Source of the DNA: an uncultured Lachnospiraceae bacterium
GTDB lineage: Bacteria > Bacillota_A > Clostridia > Lachnospirales > Lachnospiraceae
Direction of reading: 5' to 3'
DNA length: 5,213 bases
Assembly (NCBI GenBank): GCA_902783205.1
Contig: CACZQE010000268.1
Coordinates: forward strand, 1-5,213
Below, piece by piece: positions 1 to 5,212 of the stretch. How positions within the stretch are numbered: position 1 is the stretch's first letter; the number at the start of each line of letters is the position of its first letter. The translations under genes were made by a program, and so were the position numbers. The notes under the pieces are model-generated. The model saw only the letters and a program-made list of their open reading frames with translations, was not told the DNA's origin and did not search any database.

Positions 1-13
1 CATTATAAAATTA

Positions 14-44
14 AAGCCGGGGGATCCTGCCGGAACCCCCTTTT
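14..44 (+). terminator. Rho-independent terminator of an upstream gene outside the window
   Basis: GGGGG (19-23) pairs with CCCCC (36-40). Inside the loop CC (26-27) can pair with GG (32-33), giving a two-step hairpin, and TTTT follows at 41-44. The stem-then-T-run order fits termination of a plus-strand gene ending left of the window. The T-run is short (TTTTACTGTCTTATT), so termination may be incomplete. In the other direction the stem is followed by a T/A-rich stretch, which makes reverse function possible but weaker. Confidence 0.6.
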
Positions 45-170
45 ACTGTCTTATTACATTTTACCGTATTTGGCTTTTTACCGCAATGTAAAAGATGCTT
101 CTTCTTTTTTAAGTAATGGTTACTAACTTGTTAAAAATAATTGTAATTTGGTAAAATAACAATATTATTA
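41..170. other. AT-rich intergenic region with repeated TTTTAC motifs
   Basis: No ORF or RNA gene is recognisable here. The motif TTTTACYGY occurs three times in the same orientation at 41-49, 59-67 and 76-84, spaced 18 and 17 bases apart. The third copy also forms an inverted repeat, TTTTAC (76-81) with GTAAAA (88-93). A reverse-oriented relative, GGTAAAAT, lies at about 150-157. A further small dyad is AGTAA (112-116) with TTACT (120-124). All of this lies upstream of the promoter at 171-199. It could be binding-site DNA for a regulator or simply AT-rich sequence; no known operator was recognised. Confidence 0.35.
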
Positions 171-199
171 TTGATATTTGCCAGTTATGTTGCTATGAT
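171..199 (+). promoter_or_regulatory. Vegetative extended -10 promoter for the L,D-transpeptidase gene
   Basis: The -35 element TTGATA (171-176) and -10 element TATGAT (194-199) are separated by exactly 17 bases. TGC sits directly before the -10 box, so it also carries an extended -10 motif. Transcription should begin near position 206, giving a 5' leader of roughly 50 bases. The leader shows no riboswitch-like structure. It ends in AGGAG at 246-250. Confidence 0.7.
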
Positions 200-258
200 A
201 TGGAGGAACAATTGTCTTTTTAACTACACTGGATATATAACTAAAAGGAGCTTATGAC

Positions 259-1623
259 ATGTCGAGAGTTGCAAAGCGGAACGAGAAGAAAAAGGATTAT
301 AAGAAGAAAGCCATGATCGGTGCAGGCTCTCTTGTAGCACTGTATCTTTCCGGGGCGCTTTTCTTCAGCACACATTATTTCCCCAACACAAAAATGGGGG
401 ACATAGATATCGGTATGAAGAGTAATGCCGAGGCAAAAACATATCTGGAAACCAATCTTGCGGATTTCTCCCTGACGATCCAGGAGCCGGAGGGCAAGGA
501 AGTCCTTACCGCTGAGGATGCAGGTCTCTCCTACACTGATCTTGACAGTATCGACGCAGTGCTGGAAGAGCAGAAATTCATGACATGGTTTGCCCGTCTT
601 AATACCAAGTATCCTCATAAGGGTCTCAAGGTCCAGGTGGATTCGGATAAGCTCTCCGCATCCATTGATGAGCTTTCATGTATGAGCCCGGCGGATCCGA
701 TTGAATCCAAATCCGCAAAGATCGAGTATGACAAGGACGACAAAACCTACAAGATCAAAGATGAGGTTATCGGAAACATCGTTGACAAGGATCACTTCCT
801 CGAGGGTACCTCCGAGGCCTTCTGCAATCTGAATAAAAACATCTCCCTGGTTGAGAAGACTTACTATAAGCAGCCCAAGTACAAGGCAGATTCCAAAGAG
901 GTTATCAAAGCCTGTGATACCATGAACAAGTACCTCAAGGGAACCATCACCTACAAGGACGGCAAGTATAAGCAGAAACTTACTAAAGGGGATATTTCCA
1001 AGTTTGTAAAGTGTTCCAAGGATTTCAAAGTTTCCGTGGACAAGGGCAAAGTTAAGAGTTATGTAAAGAAAAAAGTGTCCAAGACATTTAACTCTCTTGA
1101 CGGCGAGATTCCTTCCGGCCTGACCGCATGGAAAGTCGATGTCGGCAGAGAGTCCAAGAAGATCATCAAGACAGTCAAGGCCGGCAAAAAGCTCAATAAC
1201 AGAAAGCCTATATATGCCAATAAAGGACTTGACCGTGATGACGGCAACTTAGGACGTACTTTCATTGATATCAATATCAGCAACCAGCAGCTCTGGTATG
1301 TGGAAAACGGCAGCGTAGCCCTTTCCAGTGATATTGTAACTGGTAATGTTTCGGCAGGCCGTTCTACTCCCACAGGCATCTACAGTATTGCATACAAACA
1401 GAGAGATCATCTCATGGTTAAGTACAATGCTTTCGTACACTACTGGATGCCTTTCATCACTTCCACAGGTATCGGATTACACGATGCCAACTGGAGAAGC
1501 CAGTTCGGCGGAAATATCTATCAGTATGACGGGTCGCACGGCTGTATCAATATGCCGCCTTCCAAGGCTGCTGCCCTCTACAGCATGGTATCCGCAGGAA
1601 CCACTGTTTATGTTCACTATTAA
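259..1623 (+). CDS. Membrane-anchored L,D-transpeptidase (YkuD catalytic domain with PG_binding_4-type region)
   Basis: This 454-residue protein probably cross-links peptidoglycan stem peptides through 3-3 bonds on the outer face of the membrane. Residues 1-17 are strongly basic and cytoplasmic, and about 18-37 form one transmembrane anchor with no obvious cleavage site. Residues about 45-320 are a lysine-rich extracytoplasmic region resembling the PG_binding_4 repeats found before YkuD domains in clostridia. The YkuD domain runs from about 332 to the end. It carries the family signature His408 then Ser426-His427-Gly-Cys429-Ile-Asn; Cys429 is the catalytic nucleophile that forms the acyl-enzyme. 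The start follows AGGAG with 8 bases of spacing; an out-of-frame ATG at 254 is too close to the site. Four further cysteines (141, 189, 219, 252) lie in the exported part, which is unusual enough to note. It appears monocistronic: its own promoter precedes it and a strong terminator follows. The family call is firm; which stem-peptide substrate it uses cannot be told. Confidence 0.93.
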   Translation: MSRVAKRNEKKKDYKKKAMIGAGSLVALYLSGALFFSTHYFPNTKMGDIDIGMKSNAEAKTYLETNLADFSLTIQEPEGKEVLTAEDAGLSYTDLDSIDAVLEEQKFMTWFARLNTKYPHKGLKVQVDSDKLSASIDELSCMSPADPIESKSAKIEYDKDDKTYKIKDEVIGNIVDKDHFLEGTSEAFCNLNKNISLVEKTYYKQPKYKADSKEVIKACDTMNKYLKGTITYKDGKYKQKLTKGDISKFVKCSKDFKVSVDKGKVKSYVKKKVSKTFNSLDGEIPSGLTAWKVDVGRESKKIIKTVKAGKKLNNRKPIYANKGLDRDDGNLGRTFIDINISNQQLWYVENGSVALSSDIVTGNVSAGRSTPTGIYSIAYKQRDHLMVKYNAFVHYWMPFITSTGIGLHDANWRSQFGGNIYQYDGSHGCINMPPSKAAALYSMVSAGTTVYVHY

Positions 1624-1668
1624 TTTGGGACATCATTCGATCTGATATAATCATAAGCCCGCTTTCAC

Positions 1669-1703
1669 AGCAAAAGGGAGATCCGACGGATCTCCCTTTT
1701 GCT
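1669..1703. terminator. Bidirectional Rho-independent terminator between convergent genes
   Basis: A perfect 16-bp stem (1669-1684 with 1688-1703) encloses the 3-base loop GAC. The GC-rich core GGGAGATCC / GGATCTCCC is flanked by AAAA on the left and TTTT on the right, so both strands read as hairpin plus U-run. It can end the L,D-transpeptidase transcript from the left and the degV-eutL-eutP transcript from the right. On the plus strand, further T-rich sequence follows to about 1720. Confidence 0.88.
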
Positions 1704-1751
1704 TTGTCATTTATTTCATTTTCGCTATACTCAGATCTTCTTCTACTGATC

Positions 1752-2330
1752 CTAGTCCAGAAAATACCCGGGCAGGGAACATAGTTTGCCGAACTTCTCG
1801 TTATTGATTTCCCGCATGACATTTGTCACTGTTCTCTTTTCATGCTTGATCTTAAGGAAATCAATAATGTCATCGACTCCTTCCCCGGTGTAGGAACTGA
1901 CGCAGAATATCTTCTTGCAGCCGGTAAGCTCCAGCCAGCGGACCGCCTGGTCAACATCTGCCGCCCAGTGATCGATCTTGGTGACAATACCGAAGATGTC
2001 TCTGTTAGCGTAGGGTGTGACATTCGGCGGATACAGGGAATAGGGTTCTGTAGCGCTGATGCAGACTCCGACTACGTCCGACTCGGATGTGTAGAGGGCG
2101 ATAGCATGAGCCAGGTCCAGATTCTCCGCATACTCTCCGGGCATGTCGATCAGTACGTCATACTGGCTGACATACTGGGTCTTCACATAAGTGATCTTCT
2201 CGCCCCTAAGTACCTGCTTTAAAGTGGTCTTGCCGCATTCGCTTCTTCCGACAAGAACCAGCCGGCGCATATCCAGATCCTGATTGGTGTCAGTCAATGT
2301 AGTATAGTCTATGCTGATGCTGTCCTTCAT
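1752..2330 (-). CDS. eutP: EutP/PduV-family microcompartment-associated P-loop NTPase
   Basis: The product has 192 residues and a small GTPase-like fold: P-loop G28-RSEC-GKT35, switch/G3 motif D62-MPGEY, G4-like T117-KID120 and G5-like Ser145-Ser146. The YVKTQ, DxPGEY, GIVTKID and KKIFCVSS segments match EutP and, even better, PduV, which belong to ethanolamine and propanediol compartments. PduV associates with the compartment surface, and Salmonella EutP has been reported to have acetate kinase activity. The actual role here is undetermined. ATG at 2330 was chosen over an in-frame TTG at 2333 because of its spacing from AGGGGGG. An internal Met21 (2270) matches where many homologues begin, so the first 20 residues may be an extension or an over-long start. 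The tail beyond about residue 165 is longer than in E. coli EutP or Salmonella PduV (about 150-160 residues in total). It is the last gene of the minus-strand unit, 20 bases after eutL, and is followed by the shared terminator. The symbol marks the family, not a proven ethanolamine role. Confidence 0.85.
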   Translation of the reverse strand: MKDSISIDYTTLTDTNQDLDMRRLVLVGRSECGKTTLKQVLRGEKITYVKTQYVSQYDVLIDMPGEYAENLDLAHAIALYTSESDVVGVCISATEPYSLYPPNVTPYANRDIFGIVTKIDHWAADVDQAVRWLELTGCKKIFCVSSYTGEGVDDIIDFLKIKHEKRTVTNVMREINNEKFGKLCSLPGYFLD

Positions 2331-2334
2331 CAAA

Positions 2335-2342
2335 TCCCCCCT
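2335..2342 (-). promoter_or_regulatory. Ribosome binding site deciding the eutP start
   Basis: On the minus strand AGGGGGGA lies just after the eutL stop codon and 4 bases before the ATG at 2330. It is a G-rich variant of AGGAGG. The overlapping in-frame TTG (2333) would be too close, so ATG 2330 is preferred. The tight packing after the eutL stop suggests translational coupling. The alternative start at Met21 has only a weak AGGA upstream. Confidence 0.5.
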
Positions 2343-2350
2343 GCGGTCTC

Positions 2351-3010
2351 CTACAGACGATCAGGGCTGCGGAAGCACTGATCCATTGCCCTTGCAAAGG
2401 CATCCAGAGAATTCTTGCAGGCTGCCTCTGTACCGGAAAGGATTGCCGTAGCACAGTTATCGGAATGAGGCGGTGCATAAAGCTTGGCAACTTCTACATT
2501 GCCGCCCTTCAGAGCCTGGTCGATGGCAAACATCGCATCAACAGGTGCTCCTGAAAGATAAGCAAGGCAGGTATCTCTTGTAACGCCCAGTGTATTCTGG
2601 AAATATCTTCCCGCGCCACTGATCAGGCCGGCAAAGTAAAGTCCGCTGCCGTCTCCTGCCAGGTCATAGAGGAAGGGCTGTCTCTTTACGTAATCGTCAA
2701 TGCTCTGCATAGCACTTCTTACGTCTGCCACATTGGGGCCGGAGATCATAGCAAATACAGCGCCGCTGTCCTTGCTCCATTTCACACTGGAACCGCCGTA
2801 ATATGTTCCGCATGATACAACTTCAATCTGTGTTTTCTTCGAAGCATCGTCGATCGCGCAGTATAAAATATCCTGATAATCTGTGGAGATGATTCCCACA
2901 CTCTCGTGTCCCTCGGGAATGTCATAGCATTTCCGCAGGCCGTCATTCAGATTAGCAATGATTTTCTGGCTGACTATGCTCTGTCTTACAACTTTTCCTG
3001 GATATCCCAT
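2351..3010 (-). CDS. eutL: EutL-type trimeric (BMC-T) microcompartment shell protein
   Basis: The product is 219 residues, the same length as E. coli EutL, and aligns along its whole length from memory. Two circularly permuted BMC domains lie at about 10-110 and 115-210. Shared landmarks include the VGIIST-DYQD stretch near 38-47, SGPN (90-93), the second-domain AYLSGAPVDAMFAIDQALK segment, YAPPHS, and the near-identical SGTEAACK near the C-terminus. EutL proteins form trimeric tiles with gated pores in the compartment shell, so this is a structural and transport component. Relative to E. coli EutL, Asp45 and Glu83, associated with ethanolamine binding, correspond to Gln46 and Ala84 here, so the ligand may differ. 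The start ATG has an excellent GGGAGGT site (3016-3022). It lies 63 bases downstream of degV with no terminator or clear promoter between, and 20 bases before eutP. No other shell or lumen enzyme gene is in the window. Confidence 0.9.
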   Translation of the reverse strand: MGYPGKVVRQSIVSQKIIANLNDGLRKCYDIPEGHESVGIISTDYQDILYCAIDDASKKTQIEVVSCGTYYGGSSVKWSKDSGAVFAMISGPNVADVRSAMQSIDDYVKRQPFLYDLAGDGSGLYFAGLISGAGRYFQNTLGVTRDTCLAYLSGAPVDAMFAIDQALKGGNVEVAKLYAPPHSDNCATAILSGTEAACKNSLDAFARAMDQCFRSPDRL

Positions 3011-3073
3011 TCTTTACCTCCCGTTTCATGAACCATGTGCATGTAATCAGTGACTGTGTATCCCCGGATGGCA

Positions 3074-3928
3074 TCAGGGATCTATCAGAACAAGCAGTCC
3101 GATAAGACCCGGTCCGGTATTGATCGCCATGGATGCCACGATCTGATGGCGGAAAAGGAACTCTGCCTGAGGGATTCTCTCCTTCACCTTCTCAAGAAAT
3201 GCCTCCGACTCCTTATCCGCATCGCCATGGCCGACAACAACCCAGCACTCATGCCCTTCCGCCTCCCTGGCCAAAAGGTCAAGCAGCTTTTTCTGACCGT
3301 TTTTCTTTCCGCGTATCTTGGATACAGTATAATACACGCCCTCTTCATCACAGGAAATGATGGGCTTAAGCTTCAGTGCCTCCCCCAGCATGCCGGCAAC
3401 CCGCCCGATCCGGCCTCCGGCAATCAGATATTTGAGAGTATCCATGAAAAACATCAGATGCGAATCGTACCGCTTCTCCTCCAGCTTTTCACAGATTTCC
3501 TCAAACGCCATGCCTTCTTCCAGCTTGCGTGCGGTCCAGTAGGCAAAAATGCCGCTGCCGATATCAATGTTCTTCGTATCGAATACGAAGGCTCTAAGCC
3601 CTTCTACCTCCTCAGAGGCGATCCGGATCGTGTTGACCGTACTGCTGAGCCGGCTGGAAATACATATACATACCACATTTTCATATCCGTCTTCCCGGAT
3701 ACGCTCAAAAAGGTCTATGGCTTCCTGAGGCGATGGAGTGGATGTCTTGGGAATTTCCTCCGGAAATCTGTCATAGACGACTCTGGGATCGATGTCTATT
3801 CCGTCCAGATAGTCTCCTTCCGGATAAATGACATGAACCGGCAGTGTATAAATATTGTACTGCCTGCGGATATCTATGGGGAGATCTCCGCATGAATCCA
3901 TCATAACAGCTGTCTTCTGCGCGTTCAT
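3074..3928 (-). CDS. DegV-family (EDD fold) fatty-acid-binding protein
   Basis: This 284-residue protein is a full-length DegV family member, cytosolic and without a signal peptide. Members such as FakB bind a fatty acid and present it to the FakA kinase to make acyl-phosphate for phospholipid synthesis. Visible hallmarks are the N-terminal D11-SCGDLP segment, PKTSTPSPQE at about 60-69 and SSRLSST at 91-97 (both near the carboxylate pocket in FakB structures), LKYLIAGGRIGR in the middle, LKPII, and the C-terminal TGPGLIGL. The position before TGPG, usually His in FakB proteins, is Asn270 here. The start has AAGGAG (3935-3940) with 6 bases of spacing, and a TTGACA/TATCAT promoter lies upstream. 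It is the first gene of a probable degV-eutL-eutP unit; whether fatty acids relate to the compartment genes is unknown. The partner kinase FakA is not in the window. The family assignment is firm; the ligand is inferred. Confidence 0.9.
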   Translation of the reverse strand: MNAQKTAVMMDSCGDLPIDIRRQYNIYTLPVHVIYPEGDYLDGIDIDPRVVYDRFPEEIPKTSTPSPQEAIDLFERIREDGYENVVCICISSRLSSTVNTIRIASEEVEGLRAFVFDTKNIDIGSGIFAYWTARKLEEGMAFEEICEKLEEKRYDSHLMFFMDTLKYLIAGGRIGRVAGMLGEALKLKPIISCDEEGVYYTVSKIRGKKNGQKKLLDLLAREAEGHECWVVVGHGDADKESEAFLEKVKERIPQAEFLFRHQIVASMAINTGPGLIGLLVLIDP

Positions 3929-3954
3929 AGTTTACTCCTTATAATCAGACTTAT

Positions 3955-3975
3955 ATGTAGTTTTGATTACTACAT
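3955..3975. repeat. Inverted repeat at the degV transcription start, candidate operator
   Basis: ATGTAGT (3955-3961) and ACTACAT (3969-3975) are perfect 7-base arms around a 7-base TTTGATT spacer. The dyad falls immediately downstream of the -10 box (3980-3985), at about +1 to +20 of the predicted minus-strand transcript and upstream of the degV ribosome site. That position suits a repressor operator or a small leader hairpin. The TTTGATT core faintly recalls fatty-acid regulator sites such as FabT, but the match is not good enough to name it. Confidence 0.45.
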
Positions 3976-3979
3976 CCCG

Positions 3980-4008
3980 ATGATATCATGAGCACTATTA
4001 ATTGTCAA
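3980..4008 (-). promoter_or_regulatory. Promoter of the degV-eutL-eutP unit
   Basis: Reading the minus strand, consensus -35 TTGACA (4008-4003) and -10 TATCAT (3985-3980) are separated by exactly 17 bases. Predicted initiation is near 3973, giving a leader of about 45 bases. The -10 region lies in a perfect 10-base palindrome, ATGATATCAT (3980-3989). It is divergent from the proB promoter, with about 110 bases between the two -35 boxes. Confidence 0.72.
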
Positions 4009-4117
4009 CACAACCACTTTTCCCTGTTGAAGAGAAAAAGTCAGAAAACTCTTTACTGTATTTTACCATATTTTTTTTAAAATGTATCTTCCAAATGGTT
4101 TAAATCCACAATTATCA

Positions 4118-4147
4118 TTGACAAATATCCGCCCCTGCGGATACTAT
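4118..4147 (+). promoter_or_regulatory. Promoter of proB
   Basis: The -35 element TTGACA (4118-4123) is consensus, and TACTAT (4142-4147) serves as the -10 box after an 18-base spacer. Initiation would be near 4154, giving a leader of about 45 bases, too short for a T-box. A weaker alternative is TTGCAG (4150-4155) with TATTAT (4172-4177), spacer 16, but its transcript would start almost at the ribosome binding site. Confidence 0.62.
4126..4143. repeat. Inverted repeat inside the proB promoter spacer, candidate operator
   Basis: TATCCGC (4126-4132) and GCGGATA (4137-4143) are perfect 7-base arms around the 4-base loop CCCT. The dyad fills almost the whole spacer between the -35 and -10 boxes, where a bound protein would directly control RNA polymerase. 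It stands out as GC-rich in otherwise AT-rich DNA. The regulator is unknown. Confidence 0.5.
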
Positions 4148-4154
4148 AGTTGCA

Positions 4155-4168
4155 GGCAGTTTTCTGCC
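4155..4168 (+). other. Small hairpin at the 5' end of the proB transcript
   Basis: GGCAG (4155-4159) and CTGCC (4164-4168) form a 5-bp stem with a TTTT loop, starting at the predicted transcription start. It may stabilise the messenger 5' end. It is not followed by a proper T-run (CTTTATTATAAG), so an attenuator is unlikely. Confidence 0.35.
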
Positions 4169-4186
4169 CTTTATTATAAGACAGTT

Positions 4187-4192
4187 AAGGGG
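4187..4192 (+). promoter_or_regulatory. Ribosome binding site deciding the proB start
   Basis: AAGGGG lies 6 bases before the ATG at 4199. The reading frame is open further upstream, to an ATG at 4082, but that codon has no ribosome site, lies upstream of the promoter, and would add 39 residues unlike any glutamate kinase. ATG 4199 places the conserved VVKVGTS segment at residues 9-15, as in the family. Confidence 0.75.
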
Positions 4193-4198
4193 AAACAT

Positions 4199-4993
4199 AT
4201 GAGCAGCAATCATTACAGAATCGTAGTCAAAGTAGGAACATCCACTCTGACACATGAGACAGGAAAAAGTGATCTTTATCAGATCGACAAGCTGGCACTG
4301 GTCTTATCCGATATCCAGAACATGGGGCATGAGGTGATCCTGGTATCCTCCGGCGCCATAGCGGTGGGCTCCAACAAGATGCGTCTTGCTTCCAGGCCGG
4401 ATACCATCCGTATGAAGCAGGCTGCAGCAGCCGTGGGACAGTGTAAGCTTATGTTTTTATACGATAAGTTTTTCAGTTATTATAATAAAACCGTGGCTCA
4501 GATCCTTCTGAATGCCGAGGATATAGAGCAGGAGGAGAAGAAGTATAATCTTACCAATACCTTCGATGCCCTGCTTGAACAGGGTGTGATCCCCATTGTT
4601 AATGAGAACGACTCCGTCAGTTATACCGAGATTGAATCCGAGGAGCGTCTTTTCAGTGACAATGACATGCTTTCCGCTGTAGTTGCAGTCCTCTGCCAGG
4701 CGGACAAGCTGGTCATTCTCTCCGATATTGACGGCTTCTTTGACAAGGATCCCCGTTTCTACAGAGATGCCAGACTGATAGAGCGTATCGATACCATCGA
4801 TGAAAGTGTCTACAAGCTGGCAGGCGGAGCCGGATCCCGCAGAGGAACCGGCGGCATGCGGACAAAGTTACAGGCGGCAGGATTAGCTACCGCCCAGGGG
4901 ATCGACACGATCATCACCAACGGCAAAAGGCCGGAGGTTCTCTATGATATTATTGACGGACAATCCGCCGGTACTCTCTTTACGGGGCATTGA
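4199..4993 (+). CDS. proB: Glutamate 5-kinase (gamma-glutamyl kinase), short form without PUA domain
   Basis: The enzyme uses ATP to phosphorylate L-glutamate to gamma-glutamyl phosphate, the committed step of proline synthesis, in the cytosol. The 264-residue product is a single amino-acid-kinase domain. Visible landmarks are K11-VGTS near the N-terminus (phosphate binding), S50-SGAIAVG, N135-END in the glutamate site, D154-NDMLSA, LSDIDGFFDKDP in the nucleotide region, and G216-TGGMRTK223. It is much shorter than E. coli ProB (367 residues) because it lacks the C-terminal PUA domain, a form also found in several Firmicutes. Feedback inhibition by proline would therefore rest on the kinase domain. 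It has its own promoter with a dyad in the spacer. The usual partner gene proA (glutamyl phosphate reductase) does not follow: a convergent gene begins 3 bases after the stop. No frame disruption is seen. Confidence 0.94.
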   Translation: MSSNHYRIVVKVGTSTLTHETGKSDLYQIDKLALVLSDIQNMGHEVILVSSGAIAVGSNKMRLASRPDTIRMKQAAAAVGQCKLMFLYDKFFSYYNKTVAQILLNAEDIEQEEKKYNLTNTFDALLEQGVIPIVNENDSVSYTEIESEERLFSDNDMLSAVVAVLCQADKLVILSDIDGFFDKDPRFYRDARLIERIDTIDESVYKLAGGAGSRRGTGGMRTKLQAAGLATAQGIDTIITNGKRPEVLYDIIDGQSAGTLFTGH

Positions 4994-4996
4994 TCA

Positions 4997-5212
4997 TTAT
5001 CTGATCGTGTAGACATTACATTTCTGATCGAAAAGGGTTCCCGAGATGAACATCATCTCTCTGTTTCCGTCTTTATAGAGCTTGATTCCTTCCGGTTCGC
5101 GGAAGGTCAGGGCGGCCGCCCCGGCGATCGTCTCGGTATTAAGGCGTTTTGTCCTAATATTGTAGGTGACGACCCTGGTCGGACGATATCTCCGGCCGCG
5201 GCCCAGAGTACG
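4997..5212 (-). CDS. C-terminal fragment of a beta-propeller-like protein (helveticin J/TagC-like, tentative)
   Basis: Only the last 71 codons are in the window; the gene continues beyond the right edge. The frame is open from the edge to TAA at 4997-4999. The fragment reads as a row of short beta strands: YRPTRVVTYNIRT, then an FREPEGIKLYKDG stretch, then MMFISGTLFDQKCNVYTI at the end. The REPEG motif followed by a final hydrophobic strand resembles the last blade of proteins annotated as teichoic acid biosynthesis protein C or helveticin J-like. Those are often secreted or wall-associated, but their function is poorly defined. Nothing can be said about a signal peptide or promoter. It is convergent with proB, with 3 bases between the stop codons and no terminator hairpin between. 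That the frame is coding is likely; the family is a tentative call from memory. Confidence 0.6.
   Translation of the reverse strand, partial: RTLGRGRRYRPTRVVTYNIRTKRLNTETIAGAAALTFREPEGIKLYKDGNREMMFISGTLFDQKCNVYTIR

Noticed and set aside
1842..2222. A plus-strand ORF opposite eutP
   Set aside because: It lies wholly inside the EutP/PduV gene on the other strand and shows no family motif or ribosome binding site.
3011..3073. A possible EutV-type antiterminator or a separate promoter between degV and eutL
   Set aside because: Only tiny dyads such as ATCC-GG-GGAT are present. There are no paired hairpins with the expected loop features, no T-run and no convincing -10 box.
3050..3895. A long plus-strand ORF opposite degV
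   Set aside because: It is the antisense shadow of a clear DegV-family gene, has no ribosome site, and its translation shows no recognisable domain.
4030..4080. A terminator-like element (AAGAG/CTCTT stem followed by a T-run at 4070-4078)
   Set aside because: The stem is only 5 A/G-rich pairs with a 14-base loop and sits about 17 bases before the T-run. It is also between divergent promoters, where no transcript needs ending.
4082..4198. An upstream in-frame extension of proB adding 39 residues
   Set aside because: No ribosome site precedes ATG 4082, the extension overlaps the TTGACA/TACTAT promoter and the dyad, and the conserved kinase N-terminus starts just after ATG 4199.
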